A DNA stretch of 64,000 bases from Actinomycetes bacterium (GTDB lineage: Bacteria; Actinomycetota; Thermoleophilia; Solirubrobacterales; 70-9). The stretch lies in the NCBI GenBank assembly GCA_016861045.1, contig BOKP01000003.1, positions 373,501 through 437,500 of the forward strand. The letters are read 5' to 3'. The translations under genes and the position numbers were made by a program. The notes beneath the pieces are model-generated. The model worked only from the letters and a program-made list of their open reading frames with translations, had not been told where the DNA came from and did no database searches. Below are positions 19,553 through 28,581 of the stretch, piece by piece; positions within the stretch are counted from its first letter, which is position 1; each line of letters opens with the position of its first letter.

Positions 19553-19570
19553 GCGTAGTATGCTCTACGC
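19553..19570 (+). promoter_or_regulatory. 18-bp inverted repeat upstream of the secreted hydrolase
   Basis: GCGTAG and CTACGC form perfect six-base arms around a six-base centre, about 24 bases before the TTG start and overlapping a possible -10 (TAGTAT). It shares CTCTACGC-N-GAT with the block in the tetR/M28 intergenic region, which suggests one regulator acts at both. Confidence 0.55.
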
Positions 19571-19593
19571 TGATACCAACGAGGAGGAGCGCC

Positions 19594-20691
19594 TTGAAGC
19601 TGAGCATGCGCGGTCGTGTCGGTCCCGTGACGGCTGCCGGAGTCGGAGCGTCGGTGGCGCTCGGCCTGGCGGCGGCCCTGCTGCTCGTGGATCTCGGCCG
19701 CGACCGGGCCGCGGCCGCGGTTCCGGACGTGATCTCCCCGAACACGATCGTCCAGCCCGAGCCGCTGCGGACCGGTCCCGGCAACGTCGACTACGAGCAT
19801 CGCGGCTGGCGGGTCAGCGAGGGCGGCGAGGGACCGGATGCCTGGTACGCGTTCGAGCCGATCAAGCCTCGCCCCGCGCGGGCGCCGTTGGCCATCGTCA
19901 CCCACGGCTACTACGAGTTCGAGGGCTACGACCGGCTTTACGAGCTGATCCGCCACACGGTCCTGAGCGGCAGCGTGGTGGTCTTCCCGCGCTGGCAGAC
20001 CGGCGTCGCCGAGCCGTGCCCGGGCCCGTTCAACATCGAGCCGTGCGTCGATTCCGCGACTACGGGGATCCATGACGGGATCGATTACCTGCTCGGCGGC
20101 GAGAACCGGGTCAGCCCGCGCCTGGGCAGGACGAGCTACTTCGGCTACTCCTACGGCGGCATCCTCACGGCCAACCTCGCCAACCGATACCGGCAGCTCG
20201 AGCTGCCGCGGCCGAGGGCGATCTTCCTCGACGACCCCCATGACGGTGAGCTCGCCGGCATCGGGGAGCCGGCGCTCGACGACTCGCTCGCCGGGATCCC
20301 GCCCGACGTCAAGCTCGAGTGCCATTCGGGCGCGGAAGGGGTGATCGGGGTTCCGCGGCTCAAGGACGGGAGCTGCAACGCGGTGTTTCCCCTGATCAGC
20401 CACATCCCGAACCGGAACAAGGGCCTCGTCATGACCCGGACCGATGGATACGGGACGCCGACCCTGTCCTCGGTGCACGGCGTCTGCGCCGGAGAGAAGG
20501 GCACGGCCGATGCCTACGACTGGCGCTTCTGCTGGAAGGTCTGGGACGCGCTCAGGTCCTGCGCCTACGAGCAGCGGGACTGCTCCTACGCGCTCCGCAG
20601 GGGACGCAAGCACACCTGGATGGGACGCTGGAGCGACGGCACCCCGGTCACGCCACTGGTCGTCCGGAAGGCCGCGCCGCTGCGGCCTTGA
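19594..20691 (+). CDS. Secreted alpha/beta hydrolase
   Basis: A 365-residue exported protein. The N-terminus has a hydrophobic signal segment (AAGVGASVALGLAAALLLVDL). The alpha/beta-hydrolase core shows LAIVTHGYYEFEGYD (oxyanion strand) and YFGYSYGGIL (G-x-S-x-G nucleophile). At least eight Cys residues in the mature part (for example EPCPG, EPCVD, LECHS, GVCAG, RFCWK, RSCAY, RDCSY) suggest disulfides outside the cell. A TTG start at 19594 is chosen because AGGAGG lies six bases upstream; the next in-frame ATG (19606) is too far from it. It probably belongs to the TetR regulon. Its substrate is unknown. Confidence 0.75.
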   Translation: MKLSMRGRVGPVTAAGVGASVALGLAAALLLVDLGRDRAAAAVPDVISPNTIVQPEPLRTGPGNVDYEHRGWRVSEGGEGPDAWYAFEPIKPRPARAPLAIVTHGYYEFEGYDRLYELIRHTVLSGSVVVFPRWQTGVAEPCPGPFNIEPCVDSATTGIHDGIDYLLGGENRVSPRLGRTSYFGYSYGGILTANLANRYRQLELPRPRAIFLDDPHDGELAGIGEPALDDSLAGIPPDVKLECHSGAEGVIGVPRLKDGSCNAVFPLISHIPNRNKGLVMTRTDGYGTPTLSSVHGVCAGEKGTADAYDWRFCWKVWDALRSCAYEQRDCSYALRRGRKHTWMGRWSDGTPVTPLVVRKAAPLRP

Positions 20692-20713
20692 GACCGCCCG
20701 CGCCCCCGCCCGG

Positions 20714-21730
20714 TCAGCCGATGCTGTTCTGAAACAGGGTGTAGCCGATCCCGGCGAGGACGGCGCCGAGGATCCAGAAGCGGATCATGATCTTCGTCTC
20801 CGACCAGGCCTTCATCTCGAAGTGGTGGTGGAGCGGGGCCATCAGGAAGACGCGGCGCCGGAACGACTTGAAGGTGAAGACCTGGATCAGGACCGAGAGG
20901 GCCTCGATCACGAAGATCCCGCCGAGGATGATCAGCAGGATCTCGGTCTGGGTCATGATCGCCAGGCCGGCGATCGCCCCGCCGAGGCCGAGCGATCCGG
21001 TGTCCCCCATGAAGATCTGAGCCGGGAAGGCGTTGAACCAGAGGAAGCCGACGGACGCGCCGACGAAGCAGGAGGAGAGCAGCGCCAGGTCCCGCTGGCC
21101 CGTCGTGATCGTGATCGCGAGGTAGGAGAGGAAGACGATCGCGCAGCAGCCCGCCGCGAGGCCGTCGAGGCCGTCGGTGAGGTTGACGCCGTTGCTGGCG
21201 CCGGCGAGGACGACGAAGCTGAGGATCACGTAGACGACCGGGCCGAGGTAGACCTCGGCGTCGAAGACCCGCAGCTGCAGGCTCGGGTCGAGCCCGATCT
21301 CCTGGAAGGCGACCCACCAGAGGACGACCGCCAGCGCGATCTGGCAGGAGAGCTTCCAGCGGGCCGAGAGCCCGAGCGACCTTCGCTTGACGATCTTGAT
21401 GTAGTCGTCGGCGAAGCCGATCGCGGCGCTGCCGAACGCGATCGCGAACACGGTCAGGCTCTCGGTGTCGCGATCGGAGAGGACCAGGTAGGGCACGGCG
21501 ATGGCGGCGAAGATGACCAGCCCTCCCATCGTCGGCGTCCCCGCCTTCGTGTGATGCCCCTCGGGCCCCTCCTCGCGGATCTGCTGTCCGAACTCGCGCT
21601 CGCGGAGGCGCTCGATGAACTTCGGCCCGAGGAAGATCGTGATCAGCATCGCCGCCATCCCCGCGATCAGGATCGCCCCGCGGTCGATCGGGACGGTGCT
21701 GAGGCCGCCCGCCTGCGCGACCGCGATCAC
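20714..21730 (-). CDS. mraY: Phospho-N-acetylmuramoyl-pentapeptide transferase
   Basis: Makes lipid I by moving phospho-MurNAc-pentapeptide to undecaprenyl phosphate. It is a ten-helix membrane enzyme of 338 residues with GTPTMGGLVI, the catalytic Asp region IGFADDYIKI, SNGVNLTDGLDGLA, and APLHHHFEMKAWSE near the C-terminus. The start GTG 21730 overlaps the murF stop as GTGA. It is the last gene of the mraZ-side half of the dcw cluster and converges on the secreted hydrolase with only 22 bases between. Confidence 0.97.
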   Translation of the reverse strand: MIAVAQAGGLSTVPIDRGAILIAGMAAMLITIFLGPKFIERLREREFGQQIREEGPEGHHTKAGTPTMGGLVIFAAIAVPYLVLSDRDTESLTVFAIAFGSAAIGFADDYIKIVKRRSLGLSARWKLSCQIALAVVLWWVAFQEIGLDPSLQLRVFDAEVYLGPVVYVILSFVVLAGASNGVNLTDGLDGLAAGCCAIVFLSYLAITITTGQRDLALLSSCFVGASVGFLWFNAFPAQIFMGDTGSLGLGGAIAGLAIMTQTEILLIILGGIFVIEALSVLIQVFTFKSFRRRVFLMAPLHHHFEMKAWSETKIMIRFWILGAVLAGIGYTLFQNSIG

Positions 21731-23091
21731 CCGCCTGCCTCGCCGAGCCGCGCGACGATCCCGTCGGCCAGCCGCTCGAGGCCGACCGAGCGCGATCCCT
21801 TGACCAACACCACGTCCCGGGGCCGGAGCTCGGGGGCGACGACCGCGATCGCCGCGTCGGCGTCGGGCGCCCAGGCGTCGGGCTCGTAGTCGCGAGCGAG
21901 CTCGCCGACGCCGATCAGGGGGCCGATGCCGAGCTCGCGCGCGAGCGCGGCGATGTCGGCGTGGAATCGGGGTGATTCGGGGCCGATCTCGGCCATCCCG
22001 CCGAGCACCGCCACCCTCCGGTCATCGCCTCCGGCCGACGCCGCGAGGTTCTCCAGGGCCGCCCGCATCGCGATCGGGTTCGCGTTGTAGCAGTCGTTGA
22101 GCAGCACGATCGGCCCCGGCAGCTCGATCCGCTCGCCCCGCAGGCGCGAGAACTCTATCCGCGCCGTCCGGGCCGCCATCGCGGCGGGGTCGAGGTCGAG
22201 GGCGGAGCCGATCGCGACCGCGCAGAGCGCGTTGGTCAGGTTGTAGGCCTCGGCGAAGGGGAAATCGAACTCGGCCTCCCCGTTCGGCGTTCCGATCAGC
22301 GCCGAGGTGCGACCCGTGGCCACCGACGAGCTGAGCGCGAAGACGTCGCCGCCGGGGCCGAACGTCAGGACCTCGAGCGAGTCGCGCAGATGCGGCCCCA
22401 GCGCCTCCTCCCGGGCCGGGATCACGGCCCGTCCCGTCGGCCCGAGGCCGTGCAGGATCTCGGCCTTCGCGGCGACGACCGCCTCGAGCGATCCGAGCAG
22501 CTCGATGTGGACCGGACCGATGTTGGTGATGGCCGCCACGTCGGGCTCGGCGATCGCGCAGAGCTCCTCGATCTGGCCCGGGCCGCGCATCGCCATCTCG
22601 AGCACGAGGAGCTCCGTCTCGGGCGGCGCCGAGAGCATCGCCAGCGGCATGCCGACCTCGGTGTTGAAGTTCTCGGGGCTGGCATGCACCCGGCGCGGCA
22701 GGATCGCCCTGGCGATGTCCTTGACCGAGGTCTTCCCGGTCGAGCCGGTGACGCCGATCGCCGGGCAGGCGAGCTCCCGCCGCCAAGCCCGGGCCAGCGC
22801 CTGCAGCGCCGCGAGCGGGTCATCGACGCCGAAGACCCAGGCATCGGCGCCCGCGAGCTCGCGGGCGCGGGACCGGCTCACGACCACCCCCCACGCCCCG
22901 AGCTCGACCGCCTTCGCGGCGAAGCGCCCGCCGTCGGTCTTGGCGCCGGAGAGGCCGAAGAAGAGGTCGCCCGGACGGCACTCGCGAGAGTCGATCACGG
23001 CGCGCTCGGGCCGCGAGCCGGCACTCGATCCGGTCGCGGCGACGGTGCCGCCAAGCGCTGCCTCGATCCGGTCCGGGGCGATCTCGATCAT
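21727..23091 (-). CDS. murF: UDP-MurNAc-tripeptide--D-Ala-D-Ala ligase
   Basis: Adds D-Ala-D-Ala to the UDP-MurNAc-tripeptide. The ATP loop is IGVTGSTGKTSVKDI. VIDSRECRPGDLFFGLSGAKTDGGRF is the N-terminal Mur domain and LNDCYNANPIAMRAAL a family signature. The length is 454 residues. The ATG overlaps the murE stop as ATGA. Confidence 0.97.
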   Translation of the reverse strand: MIEIAPDRIEAALGGTVAATGSSAGSRPERAVIDSRECRPGDLFFGLSGAKTDGGRFAAKAVELGAWGVVVSRSRARELAGADAWVFGVDDPLAALQALARAWRRELACPAIGVTGSTGKTSVKDIARAILPRRVHASPENFNTEVGMPLAMLSAPPETELLVLEMAMRGPGQIEELCAIAEPDVAAITNIGPVHIELLGSLEAVVAAKAEILHGLGPTGRAVIPAREEALGPHLRDSLEVLTFGPGGDVFALSSSVATGRTSALIGTPNGEAEFDFPFAEAYNLTNALCAVAIGSALDLDPAAMAARTARIEFSRLRGERIELPGPIVLLNDCYNANPIAMRAALENLAASAGGDDRRVAVLGGMAEIGPESPRFHADIAALARELGIGPLIGVGELARDYEPDAWAPDADAAIAVVAPELRPRDVVLVKGSRSVGLERLADGIVARLGEAGG

Positions 23092-24590
23092 CGGCCCGAC
23101 CCAGCCGCGAGCGCCGCGAGCTCCTCGCGCGCGACCTCTCGGTCGTCGAAGGGGACCTTGCGGCCGCCGGCGAGCTCCTGCCCCTGCTCATGGCCCTTGC
23201 CCGCGATCACCACGAGGTCGCCGGGCGCGGCCGTCTGGATCGCCAGGGCGATCGCGGCGCGGCGGTCGGGCTCCACCGCGACGGCGTCGCCGTCCCCGGC
23301 CGGGATCCCGGCGACGATCTGCTCGATGATCGCGTCCGGGTCCTCCGAGCGCGGGTTGTCGGAGGTGACGATGGCGAGGTCGGAGAGCTCGGCCCCGGCC
23401 CGCCCCATCAACGGCCGCTTGGCGGCATCACGGTCGCCGCCGCAGCCGTAGGCGCAGATCAGCCGGCCGGCGGTCAGTCGCCGCGCCGCGCGGAGCACGT
23501 TCTCGAGCGAGTCCGGGGTGTGCGCGTAGTCGACGAGCACGCCGAACGCCTGGCCGGCGTCGACCGGCTCCATCCGCCCCGGGACCGGCTCGGCGCCGGC
23601 GAGCGCCGCGACGGCCCGGTCGACCCCGACCCCCGCGGCCCGCGCCGCCGCGAGCGCCGCGAGCGCGTTCTCGACGTTGAACAGCCCCGGCAGGCCGATC
23701 TCGACGCGCCGCGAGCGCCCGTCCCCGCAGAGGGCGAACCTGGCCCCGGTGGCGTCGAACTCGACCTCCCTTGCGGTCAGGTCGGCGAGATGGCCCGCGG
23801 CCGAGAACGTCGTCAGCCGCGGCGCTCCGCCCCGAAGGTCGGCGGCGAGGCGGCGCCCGTAGGGGTCGTCGACGTTGACGACCGCCGCGCCGGGGGCGAA
23901 GCCGTGCTCACCGGGGGCGAAGAGCAGGCGCTTCACGGCGAAGTAGTCCTCCATGTCGCGATGGAAGTCGAGGTGGTCCTGGGTGAGGTTCGTGAACGCG
24001 GCGACGTCGAAGCGGATCGCATCGGCGCGGCCGAGCGCAAGCGCGTGCGAGGAGACCTCCATCACGCAGGCGCGATCGCCGCCGTCGACCATGCGCCGGA
24101 AGGCTCGTTGCAGGTCGATCGCCTCCGGCGTCGTCCGCTCGACCCCCTCGGACTCGCCGCCGACGACCCGCCTCACCGTGCCGAGAAGGCCGGTGCGGAC
24201 CCCCGCGGCCTCGAGGATCGAGTGGACGAGGAAGGCCGTCGTTGTCTTCCCGTTCGTGCCGGTGATGCCGATCATCGTCAGCTCGGCGCTCGGGTCGCCG
24301 AAGAAGCGGGCGGCGATCGGCGCCATCGCCCGGCGCGAGTCGGGGACGACGAGCTGCGGCACATCGACCTCGAGCTCGCGCTCGACGACCAGCGCGACCG
24401 CGCCGGCCGCGACCACCGCGGGAGCGAATTCGTGGCCGTCGGCGTTCGACCCGCGCACGCAGAAGAACAGGACTCCGGGGCCGGCGAGCCGGCTGTCGAA
24501 GGCGATGTCGGCGATCTCGGGCTCACCCCGGGCCCCGGCGATCCGCGCAGCCCCGGCCGGCAGCGCGTCGCTTAGGTCGGCGAGCCTCAT
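23088..24590 (-). CDS. murE: UDP-MurNAc-dipeptide--meso-DAP ligase
   Basis: Adds the third stem-peptide residue. The ATP loop is IGITGTNGKTTTAFL, and SDNPRSEDP carries the DNPR motif that marks enzymes adding meso-diaminopimelate rather than lysine. The length of 500 residues is normal. ATG 24590 follows ftsI by 60 bases. This is the main clue in the window to the wall chemotype. Confidence 0.97.
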   Translation of the reverse strand: MRLADLSDALPAGAARIAGARGEPEIADIAFDSRLAGPGVLFFCVRGSNADGHEFAPAVVAAGAVALVVERELEVDVPQLVVPDSRRAMAPIAARFFGDPSAELTMIGITGTNGKTTTAFLVHSILEAAGVRTGLLGTVRRVVGGESEGVERTTPEAIDLQRAFRRMVDGGDRACVMEVSSHALALGRADAIRFDVAAFTNLTQDHLDFHRDMEDYFAVKRLLFAPGEHGFAPGAAVVNVDDPYGRRLAADLRGGAPRLTTFSAAGHLADLTAREVEFDATGARFALCGDGRSRRVEIGLPGLFNVENALAALAAARAAGVGVDRAVAALAGAEPVPGRMEPVDAGQAFGVLVDYAHTPDSLENVLRAARRLTAGRLICAYGCGGDRDAAKRPLMGRAGAELSDLAIVTSDNPRSEDPDAIIEQIVAGIPAGDGDAVAVEPDRRAAIALAIQTAAPGDLVVIAGKGHEQGQELAGGRKVPFDDREVAREELAALAAGSGR

Positions 24591-24650
24591 CGCCCGCGAT
24601 TCTAGGAACGGCGCAGGTGGGAACGGCGGGCCGCGGCCGCCGCGACGGTC

Positions 24651-26306
24651 TCAGGCGCCGGGAGCGATCCCGAGATAGGGAAGCGCGAACGCCGCGATCT
24701 CACCGAACGCCGGCGCCGCCACCGAGCCGCCGTAATGGTCGCCCTTGGGGTCGTCGACGATCACCGCCGCGAGCAGCCGAGGGTCGTCGGCCGGCGCGAA
24801 GCCGACGAACGAGGCGATGTATTGGGTCTCCGAATAGGTCCCGTCGACCACCTTCTGGGCGGTTCCGGTCTTGCCCGCGAGGACGTATCCGGGCACGCTC
24901 ACCTCGGAGGCGGTGCCGCCGTCGCCGAGCACGCCCTCGAGCATCTCTCGCAGCTCGGCCGAGGTCTCGCTGCCAATCACCCGAGTCCCTTCCGAGCGGT
25001 CGACCGGCTCGCCGTCGATCGACTCGATCAGCCGCGGCGCCCGGAGGAGGCCGCCGTTCGCGATCGCCGCGTAGCCGGCCATCATCTGCATCGGCGTCAC
25101 CGAGAGGCCCTGGCCGATCGGCAGGTTGCCGATCGAGGAGCCGGAGTACTCCTGCGGCGTCGGGACGATCCCCATCTCCTCCGCCGGGTAGTCGATGCCG
25201 GTCGGGCGCCCGAACCCGAACCGCGAGACCCAGTCCCCGAACGGACGCTCGCCGAGCTGCTGCCCGATCATCACCGTGCCCACGTTCGACGACTGGGCGA
25301 GGATGTCGGCGACGCTCAGCGTCCGGTAGCCGACCGGGTGGGACTCGCCGATCGTCCTGTCGGCGACCTGGATCTCGGGCGGGACGTCGAACGTGGTCCC
25401 GGGCTTGACGACGCCGTCCTCGAGCGCGCCGGCGACCGTGAACGCCTTGAAGGTGGAGCCCGGCTCGTAGGTGAAGCCGGTCGCCATGTTCGTGAGCTGA
25501 TCGGGGTCGGCCTCGCCGAGGTCGGCCGGGTCGACCGGCGGCCAGCTCGACATCGCGAGCACGTCGCCATCGCGCGGGTCCATGACGATCGCGGTCGCCC
25601 CCTCGGGCGTGTAGGCCTCGCCGATCTCGTCGAGCACCTTCTCCGCGTAGGACTGGATCCGACCGTCGATCGTGAGCTGGACGTCGCGACCGGCGACGGC
25701 GCCGGTGACGACGTCGCGGCCGATCTCCTGGCCGAGCGCGTCCTTGGTGATCGCGACCTCGCCGTCGGTCCCGGCTAGGACCGGGTCCTCCGACTGCTCG
25801 ATCCCGAACAGGCCGTGCCCTTCCTCGCTGACGGCGCCGATCAGCCGTCCGGCGTCGTGCCCCTGCGGGTAGACGCGCCGCGAGTCGGGCAGGATCCCGA
25901 TGCCGTCGAGGCCGAGCCTCTCGACCCGGTCGGCGGTGACGAGGTCGGTCTTGCGGGCGACGTACTCGAAGCCGCTCTGGGCCGTAAGCGCCTTCAGGAC
26001 CTCGCCCTCGGGCTCGTCCAGCACGGTCGCCAGCTCCTTCGCGGTCCGCGGCGGGTTCACCACCTGGTAGGGGGTCGCGAACACGGTCGCAGCCTCCTCG
26101 GAGACCGCCAGCGCGTTGCCGCGCCGGTCCAGGATCGCCCCGCGGATCCCCGGCACCTCGACCGTCGCCACCTGCTGGCTGCGGGCATCGGCGCTGTACT
26201 CGCCCCCCCTGACCGTCTGCAGCCAGGCCGTCCGGACCATGACGAGGCAGAACGCGAGCGCGAAGGCGGCGAACAGGAGGCCCACGCGCTTCTCGGTCAG
26301 GCGCAA
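24651..26306 (-). CDS. ftsI: Septal transpeptidase FtsI (PBP2/PBP3 class B)
   Basis: Class B penicillin-binding protein that cross-links septal peptidoglycan with FtsW. One N-terminal membrane helix (VGLLFAAFALAFCLVMV) is followed by the dimerisation domain (VPGIRGAILDRRGNALAVS). The transpeptidase domain has the active-site triad SxxK in PGSTFKAF, SxN in QSSNVGT and KTG in LAGKTGTAQ. No PASTA domains follow. A TTG at 26306 with GGGAGG just upstream is the best start, giving 551 residues. The frame remains open further upstream, but that overlaps the ftsL-like gene. Confidence 0.95.
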   Translation of the reverse strand: MRLTEKRVGLLFAAFALAFCLVMVRTAWLQTVRGGEYSADARSQQVATVEVPGIRGAILDRRGNALAVSEEAATVFATPYQVVNPPRTAKELATVLDEPEGEVLKALTAQSGFEYVARKTDLVTADRVERLGLDGIGILPDSRRVYPQGHDAGRLIGAVSEEGHGLFGIEQSEDPVLAGTDGEVAITKDALGQEIGRDVVTGAVAGRDVQLTIDGRIQSYAEKVLDEIGEAYTPEGATAIVMDPRDGDVLAMSSWPPVDPADLGEADPDQLTNMATGFTYEPGSTFKAFTVAGALEDGVVKPGTTFDVPPEIQVADRTIGESHPVGYRTLSVADILAQSSNVGTVMIGQQLGERPFGDWVSRFGFGRPTGIDYPAEEMGIVPTPQEYSGSSIGNLPIGQGLSVTPMQMMAGYAAIANGGLLRAPRLIESIDGEPVDRSEGTRVIGSETSAELREMLEGVLGDGGTASEVSVPGYVLAGKTGTAQKVVDGTYSETQYIASFVGFAPADDPRLLAAVIVDDPKGDHYGGSVAAPAFGEIAAFALPYLGIAPGA

Positions 26307-26320
26307 GCGGCCTCCCGTTC

Positions 26321-26998
26321 CTACGGCACCGTCGCGGCCGGGTCGGCGGCCGGGGCGACCGGCGCGGTCGTCGTCGGCGCCGTGGTCGTGGGGACGAGGG
26401 GAACGGCGTCCGCCGTCGCGGCCGGGTCGGCGGTCGCCGGGTCGGTCGTCACGCCGGTCGGGGCCACGGACGCTCCGGTGCCGATCTCGCCGCCGGCGAG
26501 GCGCTCGGCGGCGCGCTCGGCGTCGCTCCGGCGCGCCCGCAGGTAGTCGACCGCGTCGGGCGCCGGCACCTGGAGGCCGAGCGCGGCCGCCGACTCCGAG
26601 ATCCGCTCGCTCGAGAGCCGGTTCGCGATTCGCGTCCGCAGGACGCTGTTCTGCCGCTGCAGCTCGTCGATCTTCGTCGACGTCTCGCTGCCGGCGGCAC
26701 TGAGGCTGAGGCCGAGGACGTTGATCGCGACGATGCCGCAGAGGAGGATCCCGAGCACGACGATCCAGGCCCGGCCCCGCGCCATCCCGACCACGAAGCC
26801 CGAATCGGCGATGCCGCCGATCGCGTTCACCGGGAGCATCGCGACGTTGCCCCCGGCGGCGAGCGGGCCGCGGGGCCGTGTCGCGGCGGCTCGGCGGCCC
26901 GCCGGCGGCGTCGTCCGCCGGCGCCGCGGCGCGGGCTTCGGCCGCGGCTTCGGCCGCGGCGCCGGGCGGACCCGAGGGGAGACCGCCGGGGCGCCCAT
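26321..26998 (-). CDS. FtsL/FtsB-like bitopic divisome protein
   Basis: This 225-residue protein occupies the ftsL slot between rsmH and ftsI. It has a basic Pro/Arg-rich cytoplasmic tail of about 50 residues, one membrane helix (AWIVVLGILLCGIVAINVLGL) and a coiled-coil stretch (ETSTKIDELQRQNSVLRTRIANRLSSERI) typical of FtsL/FtsB. A long Thr/Ala/Pro tail ends the protein. Sequence identity to known FtsL is not visible; position and topology carry the call. The start ATG shares a base with the rsmH stop (TGATG). Confidence 0.8.
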   Translation of the reverse strand: MGAPAVSPRVRPAPRPKPRPKPAPRRRRTTPPAGRRAAATRPRGPLAAGGNVAMLPVNAIGGIADSGFVVGMARGRAWIVVLGILLCGIVAINVLGLSLSAAGSETSTKIDELQRQNSVLRTRIANRLSSERISESAAALGLQVPAPDAVDYLRARRSDAERAAERLAGGEIGTGASVAPTGVTTDPATADPAATADAVPLVPTTTAPTTTAPVAPAADPAATVP

Positions 26999-27954
26999 CA
27001 GCCCTCCACCCCGCCGAGCTTGCGAGCCACCCGGAGCCGCGCCGACGCCGAGCGGGGGTTCTCGGCGAGCTCGCCGGGGCTCGGGACGAGGCCGCCACGG
27101 GTCAGCAGCTTCGCCTCCGGCTCGAGGCCGCAGCGGCAGACCGGCAGCTCCGGCGGGCAGACGCAGCCGCGGGCGCGGTCGGCGAGGAAGCGCTTGACGC
27201 GGCGATCCTCGAGCGAGTGGAAGGAGATGGCGGCGAGGCGCCCGCCCGGAGCGAGCATCTCCCAGGCCTCGGGCAGCGCCGCGTCAATCGCCTCGAGCTC
27301 GCGGTTCACCGCGATCCGGATCGCCTGGAAGGTGCGCTTGGCGGGATTGCCGCGACCGAAGCGCGCGGACGGCGGCAGCCCGTCGCGGACGGCCTCGACC
27401 AGCTCCGCCGTCGTCGTGAGCGGTCGGCGCTCGACGATCCGGCGGGCGATCGACCGCGCGTGGCGCTCGTCGGCGTAGTTGCGGAGCGCCTCGGCGATCC
27501 TGCTCTCGGGCCATTCGTTGACCACCATCCGGGCCGACAGCCCGGCGTCGGGGTCCATCCTCATGTCGAGCGGCGCGTCGAACGAGTACGAGAACCCGCG
27601 CTCCCAGGCGTCGATCTGCATCGAGGAGACCCCGAAGTCGAAGAGGACGACATCGGGCTCGACCCCCTCCGCCACCAGCTCGGCCAGGGCCGAGTCGAAG
27701 TCGGCGCGCAGGAACCGCATCTCGCAGGGCGCCTCGGCGGCGACCTGCTCGAAGCGGTCGGCGGCGGCGGGATCGCGGTCGATGCCGATCAGCGTCCCGG
27801 CGACGCCGATCCGCTCCGCCAGCAGGCGCGCGTGCCCGCCGCCGCCGAACGTGCAGTCGATCACGGTCTCCCCGGGGCGGGGATCGGTCTCGCGGATCAC
27901 CTCCGCGGCGAGGACTGGGACGTGATCGGTCGGCATGTAGGTCAGCGTCACCAT
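26998..27954 (-). CDS. rsmH: 16S rRNA (cytosine(1402)-N4)-methyltransferase
   Basis: SAM-dependent methyltransferase acting on C1402 of 16S rRNA. The SAM loop is VIDCTFGGGGHARLLAE, and DHVPVLAAEV opens the family. LAAISFHSLEDRRVKRF is the C-terminal signature, and a Cys-rich CVCPPELPVCRCG stretch is present. ATG 27954 gives 318 residues and is four bases past the mraZ stop; the in-frame ATG at 27936 is an alternative that starts nearer the conserved DHVPVL. Confidence 0.97.
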   Translation of the reverse strand: MVTLTYMPTDHVPVLAAEVIRETDPRPGETVIDCTFGGGGHARLLAERIGVAGTLIGIDRDPAAADRFEQVAAEAPCEMRFLRADFDSALAELVAEGVEPDVVLFDFGVSSMQIDAWERGFSYSFDAPLDMRMDPDAGLSARMVVNEWPESRIAEALRNYADERHARSIARRIVERRPLTTTAELVEAVRDGLPPSARFGRGNPAKRTFQAIRIAVNRELEAIDAALPEAWEMLAPGGRLAAISFHSLEDRRVKRFLADRARGCVCPPELPVCRCGLEPEAKLLTRGGLVPSPGELAENPRSASARLRVARKLGGVEG

Positions 27955-27958
27955 CCCA

Positions 27959-28417
27959 CTACGCGCTCCCCGCGGCCGGCGGCGCCTGCTGCGCGGCGAG
28001 GCTCTCGGTCAGCTCCGGCGTCCGCTGCTCGTTCTCCTCGTCCTCCTCGAGCCAGCGCTCGGGGGCCCAGATCTCGAGCCGGGTGCCCATCCCCGAGACG
28101 ATGCAGCGGCCGTCGAGACCGGCGTGCTCGACCAGGTGGCGGCTGAGCCGGATCCGGCCGGCGGCGTCGAGCTCCGCCGATTCCGAGTGGGCGAAGAAGC
28201 GGCGCTGGATCCGGCGCGCGTCGCGGCTCATCGGGTTCAGGGCCGAGAGCGTCCGCCGCTCCATCTCCTCGGCGGCGTCCGCCGGCCAGACCTCGACACA
28301 GGGCTCGACGCTCCGGATCAGGACGATCCCCCCGGCGAGCGCTCCGCGGTACTGGGCCGGCACGGTGATCCGGTCCTTGCTGTCAAGCGAGTGCTCGTTG
28401 AGGCCGCGGAAGGTCAT
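27959..28417 (-). CDS. mraZ: Transcriptional regulator MraZ
   Basis: First gene of the dcw cluster; a dodecamer-type AbrB-fold repressor that binds its own promoter. Two SpoVT/AbrB-like halves are seen: LDSKDRITVPAQYRGALAGG and LDAAGRIRLSRHLVEHAGLDG, each with the D-x-x-x-R-I/V pattern. The length of 152 residues includes a Glu/Ala-rich tail. The regulatory repeats it would bind are present at 28557-28581. Confidence 0.96.
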   Translation of the reverse strand: MTFRGLNEHSLDSKDRITVPAQYRGALAGGIVLIRSVEPCVEVWPADAAEEMERRTLSALNPMSRDARRIQRRFFAHSESAELDAAGRIRLSRHLVEHAGLDGRCIVSGMGTRLEIWAPERWLEEDEENEQRTPELTESLAAQQAPPAAGSA

Positions 28418-28556
28418 GCGCCGAGGGAGGTGGGGCTCGAGGTCGATGGACGTGGTATGCGCATGCGGGGCGAGGAGAAGTCAGGCCGGAGAGGTGAGGT
28501 GGGAGGAACCTCGCCTCCCCGGCCTTCCTTCGTGTGGTTCACAACTTCACTCGGGC

Positions 28557-28581
28557 GCCACGGTAACCCACAACGCCCCAC
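28557..28581 (-). promoter_or_regulatory. MraZ-binding repeats
   Basis: On the minus strand GTGGG, GTGGG and GTGGC are spaced exactly 10 bases apart (28581-28577, 28571-28567, 28561-28557). This matches the known MraZ operator type, direct TGGG repeats separated by five bases, seen in E. coli and other bacteria. The repeats overlap the predicted -35/-10 region, consistent with repression. Confidence 0.8.
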
